From contig CACIWG010000008.1 of the NCBI GenBank assembly GCA_902590245.1, forward strand, positions 1-64,000: a stretch of 64,000 nt of DNA, read 5' to 3'. The translations under genes were made by a program, and so were the position numbers. Position 1 is the stretch's first letter; every line of letters starts with the position of its first letter. This document shows positions 44,675 to 52,812 of the stretch, in pieces. The notes beneath the pieces are model-generated. The model was not told where the DNA came from and searched no databases. It was given only the letters and a program-made list of their open reading frames with translations. The DNA comes from an uncultured SAR116 cluster alpha proteobacterium. Lineage in GTDB: Bacteria > Pseudomonadota > Alphaproteobacteria > Puniceispirillales > Marisalimonadaceae.

Positions 44675-45876
44675 TGAATTTTGAGTTTTCTAATAAAGTT
44701 ATAGAATTACAAAATAAATTAACAAATTTTATGAATGAAAACGTTTACAAAAACGAAGAAGTTTTTGAAGATCAATTAAATAAAAATGGACGTTGGACTA
44801 TACCACCTATTCTTGAGGAATTAAAAGAAAAAGCAAAAAAAGAAGGATTATGGAATTTGTTTTTACCTGAAAGTGATTTAGGAGCTGGTCTTAAAAATAT
44901 TGAATATGCTCCTTTATGTGAAATCATGGGAAGATCTCCGATTGGCGCTGAAATTTTCAATTGTTCTGCTCCAGATACAGGTAATATGGAAGTTTTTGTT
45001 AGATATGGAACTGATAATCAGAAAGAAAAGTGGTTAAAACCTCTATTAAATGGAGAGATAAGGTCTGCATTTGCAATGACTGAGCCTAATGTTGCATCTT
45101 CTGATGCATCCAATATTCAAGGTTCAATTGTTAGAGATGGTAATCATTATATTATTAATGCAAGGAAGTGGTGGACTTCAGGAGCTATGGATCCAAGATG
45201 TAAGATTATGATTTTTATGGGTAAATCCGATCCAAATGCAGAGAAGTATAAGCAACAATCTATGATTTTGGTGCCTATTGATACTAAAGGCGTAAAAGTT
45301 TTACGTCATTTACCGGTGTTTGGCTATGATGATGCACCTCATGGTCATGCTGAGGTTGAGTTTGACAATGTAAGAGTTCCTGTTGAGAATATACTGCTCG
45401 GTGAAGGTAGGGGGTTTGAAATTGCTCAGGGTAGGCTTGGTCCAGGTAGAATACATCATTGTATGAGATTGATTGGTCAGGCTGAAAGAGCATTAGAATT
45501 AATGGTTGCTCGTGCAAAGTCTAGAGTTGCTTTTGGAAAAACACTTGCTGAACAAGGCGTTGTTATGGATCAAATAGCTTCAAGTCGTTCTGAAATAGAG
45601 CAATCTAGATTATTGGTTTTAAAAGCTGCTCACATGATGGATACAGTAGGTAACAAAGTAGCTCGTAAGGAAATTGCTATGATCAAAGTAGTAGTTCCGA
45701 ACATGGCTGCAAGAGTTATAGATAGGGCGATACAGGTTCATGGAGGTGGCGGAGTTTCAGCTGATTTTCCTTTATCATACGCATACGCCAATGCAAGATA
45801 TTTAAGACTTGCAGATGGTCCTGATGAAGTTCACAACATGACTATAGCTAAATTAGAATTAAAAGATAAAAATTAA
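44674..45876 (+). CDS. Acyl-CoA dehydrogenase (ACAD10/11-like)
   Basis: The 400-residue flavoprotein has the family blocks [18 protein letters not shown] (FAD/substrate, residues about 133-150), [40 protein letters not shown] and the C-terminal [20 protein letters not shown] with [15 protein letters not shown]. These are typical of the ACAD10/11 branch, which accepts 4-hydroxy or 4-phospho acyl-CoA. It is translationally coupled to the kinase gene. A 7-bp palindrome begins at the last base of its stop codon. Confidence 0.9.
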   Translation: MNFEFSNKVIELQNKLTNFMNENVYKNEEVFEDQLNKNGRWTIPPILEELKEKAKKEGLWNLFLPESDLGAGLKNIEYAPLCEIMGRSPIGAEIFNCSAPDTGNMEVFVRYGTDNQKEKWLKPLLNGEIRSAFAMTEPNVASSDASNIQGSIVRDGNHYIINARKWWTSGAMDPRCKIMIFMGKSDPNAEKYKQQSMILVPIDTKGVKVLRHLPVFGYDDAPHGHAEVEFDNVRVPVENILLGEGRGFEIAQGRLGPGRIHHCMRLIGQAERALELMVARAKSRVAFGKTLAEQGVVMDQIASSRSEIEQSRLLVLKAAHMMDTVGNKVARKEIAMIKVVVPNMAARVIDRAIQVHGGGGVSADFPLSYAYANARYLRLADGPDEVHNMTIAKLELKDKN

Positions 45877-45893
45877 TTAGGAAAAATCCTAAT
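45876..45893. promoter_or_regulatory. Palindrome ATTAGGA-AAAA-TCCTAAT just before a start codon
   Basis: Perfect 7-bp arms at 45876-45882 and 45887-45893 flank AAAA. It begins at the stop of the acyl-CoA dehydrogenase and ends 3 nt before ATG 45897. The AGGA in the left arm may act as the ribosome site and be hidden in the hairpin. Related palindromes occur at 58031 and 59278. It could be an operator or an RNA hairpin. Confidence 0.5.
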
Positions 45894-45896
45894 ATA

Positions 45897-47126
45897 ATGT
45901 TTAACTTTACTAGCTTTAAGTCAATAATATCTAAAGATGATATTTCAAATAGTGTAATTAAGTTAAGTTCTATTGAAAGAATATTTGAGGATTCGTATGT
46001 ATTTTGTCAAAGAGTTTTAGGTTTCAAGTCAACAAAAAATTCTAGTACTTCACTTAAAACTCTTAGAATAAACTCTATTAATGATGATATTTATATAAAC
46101 ACTAAAATATCAAAAATTCACAATAAAAAAGTAAAATTTGTGAATACTTTAATAGTCTCATCAGGCATTAAAGAAAGTAAAATTGGTGTTAGAGTTTTCG
46201 AAGTTAACGAAGTTTTTGAAACTTTGCTAAAAAATACGAAGGTTTTTGATCGAAAACTAAACTTTTTTTCTTCTTATAAAGGTATAGTTCGGACTGAAGA
46301 ATGTGACCAAATGTATCACATGAATGTTCAGTTTTATTTTGACAAACATTCTAAAGCTCTAAAAAAATTTACAAATCATATTTTTAAAAATAAACTTTTT
46401 AAAATTAAATCTGAAAGATGTATCTTTTACAAAGAAGTAAATGAATTTTCTGCACTAGAGATAGTGATTTTTGTAAAAAATTTAAAAAAAAATCATTTAA
46501 CTTTGCAATCTAAACTTTATTGTACTTCAAAATATTATGTTTCAGCTTATTTTGAAACTGAAATTGCATTTGAAAGTGATGCAAAGCAAATTTTTAAAGC
46601 TATTGATAGTTTATTACAAAAGAAACAAAACACTTTTGTTAACGATTTTAATTTTATAAAATTAAGAAAAATTAGACCGTTTAGAATTTTAAAAAAACCC
46701 TCAGAAAACTCTATTATCACTTGCAAAAAAGCTTCAAATACGTGGGACCTTGATTTTGATGGATATGCCACTCATAGATTTCTTATATCTTGTGTTTCAG
46801 ATGCAGCCACTCAATTATTTACAAAATGTGGAGTTAATCATAAATGGAGAGCAGACTATCAAATTGGTTCAGCTGCTTTAGATTATATTGTTAGATATTA
46901 TAATTATCCTACAATTGGGATGGCAGTTTCTTTAAAATCAAACTTTATTGAAATTAACGAAAAATCTTTTAAATTTTGTCATCATCTTATTGATGATGCC
47001 TCAAATAGAGTTTTGATGGATATCCAAATAGTTGCAGTACTTTTTGATTTAAAGAAAAGAGTTGCTATTAAATTACCAAAAAGTTTTAGAAAAAAAGCAG
47101 AATCCCTTTTAATTAAAAATCAGTAA
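45897..47126 (+). CDS. Putative multi-hotdog acyl-CoA thioesterase-like protein
   Basis: The 409-residue protein is lysine-rich and diverged. Residues 130-250 look like a 4-hydroxybenzoyl-CoA thioesterase-type hotdog: YKGIVRTEECDQMYHMNVQF matches the V-R-x-x-x-x-D-x-x-x-H-M-N active-site strand, followed by a long helix (FYFDKHSKALKKFTNHIF). A second unit lies at about 285-400 (ATHRFLISCVSDAATQLFTK, YNYPTIGMAVSLKSNFIEIN), and residues 30-120 may be a third with LRINSINDDIYINTKISKI. The canonical Asp is kept only in the middle unit. It sits between two acyl-CoA dehydrogenase genes. Confidence 0.55.
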   Translation: MFNFTSFKSIISKDDISNSVIKLSSIERIFEDSYVFCQRVLGFKSTKNSSTSLKTLRINSINDDIYINTKISKIHNKKVKFVNTLIVSSGIKESKIGVRVFEVNEVFETLLKNTKVFDRKLNFFSSYKGIVRTEECDQMYHMNVQFYFDKHSKALKKFTNHIFKNKLFKIKSERCIFYKEVNEFSALEIVIFVKNLKKNHLTLQSKLYCTSKYYVSAYFETEIAFESDAKQIFKAIDSLLQKKQNTFVNDFNFIKLRKIRPFRILKKPSENSIITCKKASNTWDLDFDGYATHRFLISCVSDAATQLFTKCGVNHKWRADYQIGSAALDYIVRYYNYPTIGMAVSLKSNFIEINEKSFKFCHHLIDDASNRVLMDIQIVAVLFDLKKRVAIKLPKSFRKKAESLLIKNQ

Positions 47127-48238
47127 TTGCTATAAAGTTTAAATTTTTCTAAATGATGATCACTATCACCCATTAAATGATCTATCATAACTAGTCTTTT
47201 GGCATAATTATGTAAATTATATTCCCAAGTCATTGCAATACCACCATGTAATTGAATGCACTCTTCAGCCACAAGTTTTCCTGCACGGCCAACTAAGTTT
47301 TTTGCAGCAGATATATTTTTATATTTTGTATTTTTATCTGCTTCATATGTTCCTGAAGCAAGCATAACAGCTGATTTTGCTTGCTCTATTTCAATCATTA
47401 TATCAACCATTCGGTGCTGTAATGCTTGAAATGATCCAATGGCTTTGCCAAATTGTTCTCTGGTTTTAAGATATTCTAGTGTCATATTGAAACAAACTTC
47501 CATTGCTCCAATAGATTCTGCTGATAAAGCAAAAGCACCTGCGTAAAGTGTTTCAAGAAGAGCGTTATAAGCATCAGAATTTTTACATAATTCTTTAGCA
47601 GGTATTTCAGAAAACTTTAATTCAGCTGCCCTGTATCCATCAATTGTATTATAAGATCTTATGTCACAATGTGTTTTGTCTATTTCATAAAGGCCAAAGC
47701 CATTTTGATCAAAATCATTTCCTGAAAACCTTGCAGTACAAATTATTTTGTCAGCATAGTCACCATTAAGTACAAAAGATTTTTGTCCAGTTAAAAAAAC
47801 AGCATCATTTTTATAATTTGCCTTTGTTTTTATATAAGTTTCATCATATCTTGTATCAACTTCGCTATGACCAAAGGCATAAATTTTTGAAGCTGATGAA
47901 ATTTCATCAAGTACTGATGTCTCAATATCTTTAGAATTTGTTAGAGAAGTAATTGATAGAATACCCGATGAAAGGAAAGGCTCAACAACTAAATGCTTAC
48001 CAATTAACTCAAAAACAATCATAATATCTTCACCAGTTCCTCCTAATCCATTAAAATTTGGAGAAATTAAAGCACTTAACATTCCAATTTCCGAGCATTC
48101 TTCCCAAAATTTTTTATTAAAACCTGTCTCGGAGCTTGATACTTCATGGTGATTTTTATATTGTGTATAATGATCATTAAGAAGTCTGTCACAACTTTCC
48201 TTAAGCATTTTTCTTTCTTCTGACAAATTAAAGTGCAT
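47120..48238 (-). CDS. Acyl-CoA dehydrogenase, smaller subunit of a probable heteromer
   Basis: The 372-residue protein starts MHFNLSEERKMLKESCDRLL and keeps the helical ends of the family: TREQFGKAIGSFQALQHRMVDIMI near residue 255 and CIQLHGGIAMTWEYNLHNYAKR near 330. The FAD/substrate block common in the middle (TEP) is not clear. It lies 6 nt downstream of a second acyl-CoA dehydrogenase gene; such adjacent unequal pairs often form alpha2beta2 enzymes for large ring or CoA-ester substrates. Its stop overlaps the opposing hotdog gene by 7 nt. Confidence 0.85.
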   Translation of the reverse strand: MHFNLSEERKMLKESCDRLLNDHYTQYKNHHEVSSSETGFNKKFWEECSEIGMLSALISPNFNGLGGTGEDIMIVFELIGKHLVVEPFLSSGILSITSLTNSKDIETSVLDEISSASKIYAFGHSEVDTRYDETYIKTKANYKNDAVFLTGQKSFVLNGDYADKIICTARFSGNDFDQNGFGLYEIDKTHCDIRSYNTIDGYRAAELKFSEIPAKELCKNSDAYNALLETLYAGAFALSAESIGAMEVCFNMTLEYLKTREQFGKAIGSFQALQHRMVDIMIEIEQAKSAVMLASGTYEADKNTKYKNISAAKNLVGRAGKLVAEECIQLHGGIAMTWEYNLHNYAKRLVMIDHLMGDSDHHLEKFKLYSNY

Positions 48239-48244
48239 TTTAAA

Positions 48245-49441
48245 TCACATTCTAAATTCTGATTTGGCCACAATATTTTTTTGAATTTCATTTGATCCAC
48301 CATAAATAGATATTTTACGATAAATAAAATATTGTTTAGCTAATGGACCAGCGTATTCAGGGCCTATTGTTTCTTGATTCCAACCTTCATCGAATTGTTC
48401 GGAAATGTATGGTAATGCTTGGGGTCCTATGGCTTTACGAAGCAAATCAGAGGTTTTTTGTCTAATGATTGATCCTTTGATTTTTAAAAGCGAACTTTCC
48501 ATGACTGGAGCTTTACCAGACTCAGCAGATGATATTGCTCTTAAATTGAAAATTTCCATAGCTTTTAAATCAATTTCCAGCTCTGCTATTTGAGAAGAAA
48601 ATAATGGGTCTTGAATTAGGGGTTTCCCATTTTTATAAGTCTTATTAGCAATTACTTTTAAATGATTGATTGCTGATTTTGAATTGGGGACACCGGCTAT
48701 ACCAGTTCTTTCATGAGTAAGAAGATATTTGGCGTAAGTCCAGCCTTTATTTTCTTCTCCCAATAGGTTTTCTTTTGGAACCTTAACGTCTTTTAACCAT
48801 ACTTCATTGACCTCATGTTCTCCATCAAGGGTAATAATTGGTCTAACTTCAATGCCAGGACTGTCAATATCAATCAGTAAAAAAGAAATACCATTTTGAG
48901 GTTTGCAATCCGTGTCTGTTTTAACTAAGCAAAATATTTTGTTTGCAAACTGACCAAGAGTTGTCCATGTTTTTTGACCATTAACTATGTAGTGATCTCC
49001 ATGATCAACAGCTCTGGTTTTTAAACTTGCTAAATCAGACCCTGAACCTGGCTCTGAATAGCCTTGAGCCCACCAATCATCACAATTTAAAATTCTTGGC
49101 AGGTAGTATTTTTTTTGTTCCTCGTTTCCAAATTCCATTAAAACAGGGCCAAGCATATTTAACCCAAAAGGTACAACTCTTGGTGCACCTGCTTTCACAA
49201 TTTCTTCTTCAAAAATATGCTTTTGAGTATTTGACCAACCAGTTCCGCCATGTTCCTTTGGCCAATTTACCGCAAGCCAACCCTTGGCACTAAGTGCTTT
49301 CATAAACTCTTCATAATCATTTTTGTCTAATCTCTGAAATTTTTTAACTTTATTTGAAATACGTTGTGATAAATTTTTAGATAACCAGTCTTTAATTTCT
49401 TGCCTAAAATCATTTTCATCTTGTGTAAAGTTAAAATCCAT
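48245..49441 (-). CDS. Acyl-CoA dehydrogenase
   Basis: The 398-residue flavoprotein has QGYSEPGSGSDLASLKTRAV (substrate/FAD block near residues 131-150), NGQKTWTTLGQFANKIFCLV, and the C-terminal YGGSNEIQKNIVAKSEFRM. These are the standard signatures of the family. The protein opens a minus-strand two-gene unit with the smaller dehydrogenase at 47120. It oxidises an acyl-CoA to the 2-enoyl-CoA and hands electrons to electron-transfer flavoprotein, which is not encoded here. It is divergent from the CoA-transferase genes with 55 nt between the starts. Confidence 0.92.
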   Translation of the reverse strand: MDFNFTQDENDFRQEIKDWLSKNLSQRISNKVKKFQRLDKNDYEEFMKALSAKGWLAVNWPKEHGGTGWSNTQKHIFEEEIVKAGAPRVVPFGLNMLGPVLMEFGNEEQKKYYLPRILNCDDWWAQGYSEPGSGSDLASLKTRAVDHGDHYIVNGQKTWTTLGQFANKIFCLVKTDTDCKPQNGISFLLIDIDSPGIEVRPIITLDGEHEVNEVWLKDVKVPKENLLGEENKGWTYAKYLLTHERTGIAGVPNSKSAINHLKVIANKTYKNGKPLIQDPLFSSQIAELEIDLKAMEIFNLRAISSAESGKAPVMESSLLKIKGSIIRQKTSDLLRKAIGPQALPYISEQFDEGWNQETIGPEYAGPLAKQYFIYRKISIYGGSNEIQKNIVAKSEFRM

Positions 49442-49496
49442 TTGTAACCTTCAGTAAAATATTTATATTGTTTATAAATATAAAAGTAGAGAATCT

Positions 49497-50210
49497 ATGA
49501 AAATAAACAAGCTTTTTAATTCAGTAAATGATGTTATGTCAGATGTTTTTGACGGTGCTGTGATTATGTTAGGAGGGTTTGGTGAAGCAGGTAGTCCAGT
49601 AGAATTAATACATGGTTTAATTGATACAAAATGCAAGGAACTAACAATTATTGCAAATAATGCGGGCAACGGGAAAATAGGACTTGGAGCTCTCATTGGA
49701 GAAAACCAAGTTAAAAAAGTTATATGTTCTTTTGCTAGATCACCTAAGAGTATTACTTTCAAAGAATTATATGAAAATAACAAAATTGAACTAGAAGTAG
49801 TTCCTCAGGGTACACTTGCTGAAAGAATAAGGTCTGCTGGAGCAGGCATACCAGGCTTTTATACACAAACATCCGTAGGGACGCCATTAGCTGAAGGAAA
49901 AGAAATAAAAATCTTTAATGGTAAAGAATATGTTTTAGAAAAATCGCTAAAAGCTGATTTTGCTCTTATAAAAGCAGAGACTTCTGATCGGTACGGTAAT
50001 TTAACATATAATAAAACTGCAAGAAATTTTAATCCTATTATGTGTATGGCTGCAAACCAAACTATAGTTCAAGTAAAAAGAATTGAAAAAGAAGAAAATA
50101 CTGATCCAGAAAAAATAATTACGCCAGGTATTTTTGTAAACAAGGTAACTATTGTAAATAATCCAATTATAGAAAGTATTGCAATTGACAATGGGGAGAC
50201 ATATCCATGA
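49497..50210 (+). CDS. 3-oxoacid CoA-transferase subunit A
   Basis: The 237-residue protein has the family I CoA-transferase alpha motif VIMLGGFGEAGSPVELIHGL (residues 22-41) and KELTIIANNAGNGKIGLGAL, with FNGKEYVLEKSLKADFALIKA in the second half. It pairs with subunit B, whose ATG overlaps its stop by 4 nt (ATGA). The enzyme moves CoA between succinyl-CoA (or acetyl-CoA) and a 3-oxo or other acid such as 3-oxoadipate or acetoacetate. Which acid cannot be told. Operon context with acyl-CoA dehydrogenases fits the end of a degradation route. Confidence 0.9.
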   Translation: MKINKLFNSVNDVMSDVFDGAVIMLGGFGEAGSPVELIHGLIDTKCKELTIIANNAGNGKIGLGALIGENQVKKVICSFARSPKSITFKELYENNKIELEVVPQGTLAERIRSAGAGIPGFYTQTSVGTPLAEGKEIKIFNGKEYVLEKSLKADFALIKAETSDRYGNLTYNKTARNFNPIMCMAANQTIVQVKRIEKEENTDPEKIITPGIFVNKVTIVNNPIIESIAIDNGETYP

Positions 50211-50854
50211 ATGAATTTATAAACATAGGTTGGACCAAAGATGAGATTGCAAAGAAAATTGCTTATGAATTTCCTCATGGTTCGTATGTAAATTTAGGTA
50301 TTGGTATGCCTGAGTTGGTATCAAAGTTTGTAGATGAGAGTAAGGAAATTATTTATCATTCGGAAAATGGTCTTTTAGGTATGGGACCTCCTGCCAAGGA
50401 AAATGAATTAGATTATGAATTAATTAATGCTGGAAAAAAGCCAGTTACTATTTTGCCTGGAGGAAGTTATTGCCATCATGCTGATAGTTTTTCGATGATA
50501 AGAGGTGGCCATATAGATTATTGTGTATTAGGTGCGATGGAGGTTTCGGAGGGTGGTGATCTTGCAAATTGGACGACTGGAAAAGGAATTCCTGCTGTAG
50601 GCGGTGCAATGGATTTAGTTGTTGGTGCAAAAAATGTTTTTGTTATGTCACAACACACAACTAAAGATGGCAGCCCAAAATTTTTAAAAAATTGTTCATT
50701 ACCTCTAACTGGAAAATCAGTGGTCACAAGAGTTTATTCTAATTTAGCTATCTTAGATGTAACACCTGATGGATTTAAACTAAAAGAAATGTACGAAAAA
50801 ATTGACTTTGATTTTTTACAAAAAGCAACAGAAGCGAAAATAATATCAAATTAA
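50207..50854 (+). CDS. 3-oxoacid CoA-transferase subunit B
   Basis: The 215-residue protein carries the catalytic glutamate in IIYHSENGLLGMGP (Glu53), the S-E-N-G signature of the family, and YVNLGIGMPELVSKFV upstream. The C-terminus TPDGFKLKEMYEKIDFDFLQKAT is typical. It forms the heteromeric transferase with the preceding subunit. Its stop codon TAA and the stop of the opposing RraA-like gene share a single TTAA (50851-50854). Confidence 0.92.
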   Translation: MNEFINIGWTKDEIAKKIAYEFPHGSYVNLGIGMPELVSKFVDESKEIIYHSENGLLGMGPPAKENELDYELINAGKKPVTILPGGSYCHHADSFSMIRGGHIDYCVLGAMEVSEGGDLANWTTGKGIPAVGGAMDLVVGAKNVFVMSQHTTKDGSPKFLKNCSLPLTGKSVVTRVYSNLAILDVTPDGFKLKEMYEKIDFDFLQKATEAKIISN

Positions 50855-51552
50855 TCATAATATTTAACTTTATCGCTATTTATAAGTTCAACTATCTTTT
50901 GTGGTATTTTTAGACCATTTTGAACTTCAGCGTCTCTTCCTTTTTCTATTTCTGCAACTCTTTGAACTTTTGTTGCAATCTCATCAATCCTTTCAAAAGG
51001 TACTACTGCAACACCATCTATATCTCCTACGATTAAATCGCCAGATTTAACAGACATACCTCCAATTGTAATAGGAAAGCCAATTTTAGCAGGCCCGCTA
51101 TTATAAGGTGAATTTGGATTTATTCCTGTACAAAAACAAGGAACTTTTGTTTCAATTACTCCATTATAATCTCTTATAGGTCCATCAGTTACAATTGCTT
51201 TTCCACCATTATTTCTTATCATGCCAATTATACTGTCGCCTACTGATGCTGTTTCTTGCCAACCGTTAACAGTGTTCACAATTATATCATTAGTTTTGAT
51301 TTCATTTAATACGATTTGCATACCTAAAACGTCTGCAGCACCACTATCAACAGTTAGAGCAGAGCCAACTACATGAAGTTTTTTATCTGAATCATCTAAA
51401 AGTTTTATATTACCATTTAATGCAGCATAACCCTCAAGTGCGTCGCATATAAAGCCAGTTGGAACATTGTGAAATAAAGCCATCTGTTCCGACGTAGGTT
51501 TATTTTCTGGTTTAATCTTCTTTATTTGGATCAATGGTGGGTTTTCAATCAT
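50851..51552 (-). CDS. RraA-like family protein, possible class II pyruvate aldolase
   Basis: The 233-residue protein belongs to the RraA/4-hydroxy-4-methyl-2-oxoglutarate aldolase family. The signature is AIVTDGPIRDYNGV (Arg127, Asp128, which in aldolases bind substrate and metal) and DLIVGDIDGVAVVP near residue 185. Keeping both points to a working metal-dependent aldolase or decarboxylase of ring-cleavage products rather than an RNase E inhibitor. It is a single minus-strand gene, convergent with the CoA-transferase (4-nt overlap) and divergent from the FMN oxidase. Confidence 0.85.
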   Translation of the reverse strand: MIENPPLIQIKKIKPENKPTSEQMALFHNVPTGFICDALEGYAALNGNIKLLDDSDKKLHVVGSALTVDSGAADVLGMQIVLNEIKTNDIIVNTVNGWQETASVGDSIIGMIRNNGGKAIVTDGPIRDYNGVIETKVPCFCTGINPNSPYNSGPAKIGFPITIGGMSVKSGDLIVGDIDGVAVVPFERIDEIATKVQRVAEIEKGRDAEVQNGLKIPQKIVELINSDKVKYYD

Positions 51553-51630
51553 TTTTTTTCTTTTTATTTTTACAAATTATTTTTTTAATAATATTAATAT
51601 TATATAAACTTTATTAAAAACCAACTCTAT

Positions 51631-52812
51631 ATGAAAAATTTAATGGATAAATTTCCTAGAGTACTTGATTTGCTTCCAAAAGCAAAAAAAAAGTTACCTC
51701 ATTTTGCATCTGAATATCTTTTTTCAGGAACAGGTTATGATCTTGCAATTAAAAACAATACAGAGATTTTAAAAAATATTTTTCTCACACCAAAATATGT
51801 TCAAGGCGTGGTTAACCCAAACTTAAAGGTTAATCTGTTTGGTGATATATATGATGCCCCATTTGGTGTTGCTCCAGTTGGGTTAACAGGTTTAATTTGG
51901 CCTCGTGCTGAAAAATATTTGGCAAAAATGTCAGTAAAAAACAACATCCCCTTTGCATTATCAACTGTTGCTTGTGCATCAATAGAGGATACAGCAAAAC
52001 ATTTAGATGGGAGAGGATGGTTTCAACTTTATCCGCCAGATGACAAATCAATTCGAAATGATTTATTAAAAAGAGCTAAAAATTCAAATTATAAAGTGCT
52101 AGTTGTTACTGCTGACATTCCAGCATCGAGTAGAAGAGAAAGATTACGATTAGCAGGCGTGTCGGTTCCTCCAAAAAATAATTTAAGAACATTTTATCAT
52201 GCTGCAATTAGACCTTCATGGTCTTTTCAAACACTAACAAATGGGTTGCCGAAATTTGGAACAATGGATCAATATATGGATGGCAATTGGCATGGGACAA
52301 AAAAAGTCAAAGCTGGTTTTGCTGGAAGTCAAATGAAAAGGTTTTTGGATTGGGATTATTTAAAGGAAGTAAAAGACATTTGGAAAGGACCAGTTGTATT
52401 AAAGGGTATAATGCATTTAGATGATGCAGTAAAAGCATCGAGAATCATTGACTGCATTTATTTATCAAATCACGGCGGAAGACAACTTGATTTAGCCCCA
52501 AGTCCAATACAAATTCTTCCGGAAGTTAGAAAAAGCCTAAAAAAAGATTTTCCTATTATTATAGATAGTGGCTTTTACTCTGGGCAAGATATGTGCAAAG
52601 CAATTATGTTAGGAGCAAACTTTGTGATGACTGGCAGACCATTTTTTATTGGTATAGCTGCTTTGGGTGAAATAGGTGCTCAACATGTTCATGATATAAT
52701 AAAAGATGAAATACAAAATGTGATGGAGCAAGTTTGTTGCGAAGATATTAAAAGTTTGCCAAAAGAAAAACTATCTATAAACAATAATTTTTACCTTAAA
52801 GATTTAAATTAA
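51631..52812 (+). CDS. FMN-dependent alpha-hydroxy-acid dehydrogenase/oxidase (LldD/MdlB-like)
   Basis: The 393-residue TIM-barrel protein has FGVAPVGLTGLIWPRAE near residues 78-94, VLKGI with FMN-contacting Lys258, and the active-site SNHGGRQLD with catalytic His281 and substrate Arg284, followed by MTGRPFFIG. It oxidises an (S)-2-hydroxy acid such as lactate, mandelate or glycolate to the 2-oxo acid. A second in-frame ATG lies at 51643. It is convergent with a TPP-dependent enzyme that could decarboxylate the 2-oxo acid; the two stops share TTAA. Confidence 0.9.
   Translation: MKNLMDKFPRVLDLLPKAKKKLPHFASEYLFSGTGYDLAIKNNTEILKNIFLTPKYVQGVVNPNLKVNLFGDIYDAPFGVAPVGLTGLIWPRAEKYLAKMSVKNNIPFALSTVACASIEDTAKHLDGRGWFQLYPPDDKSIRNDLLKRAKNSNYKVLVVTADIPASSRRERLRLAGVSVPPKNNLRTFYHAAIRPSWSFQTLTNGLPKFGTMDQYMDGNWHGTKKVKAGFAGSQMKRFLDWDYLKEVKDIWKGPVVLKGIMHLDDAVKASRIIDCIYLSNHGGRQLDLAPSPIQILPEVRKSLKKDFPIIIDSGFYSGQDMCKAIMLGANFVMTGRPFFIGIAALGEIGAQHVHDIIKDEIQNVMEQVCCEDIKSLPKEKLSINNNFYLKDLN

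Noticed and set aside
50851-51552. RNase E inhibitor RraA
   Set aside because: The protein keeps the Arg-Asp pair of metal-dependent aldolases and is much longer than RraA of enterobacteria (about 160 residues). An enzyme role fits the location.
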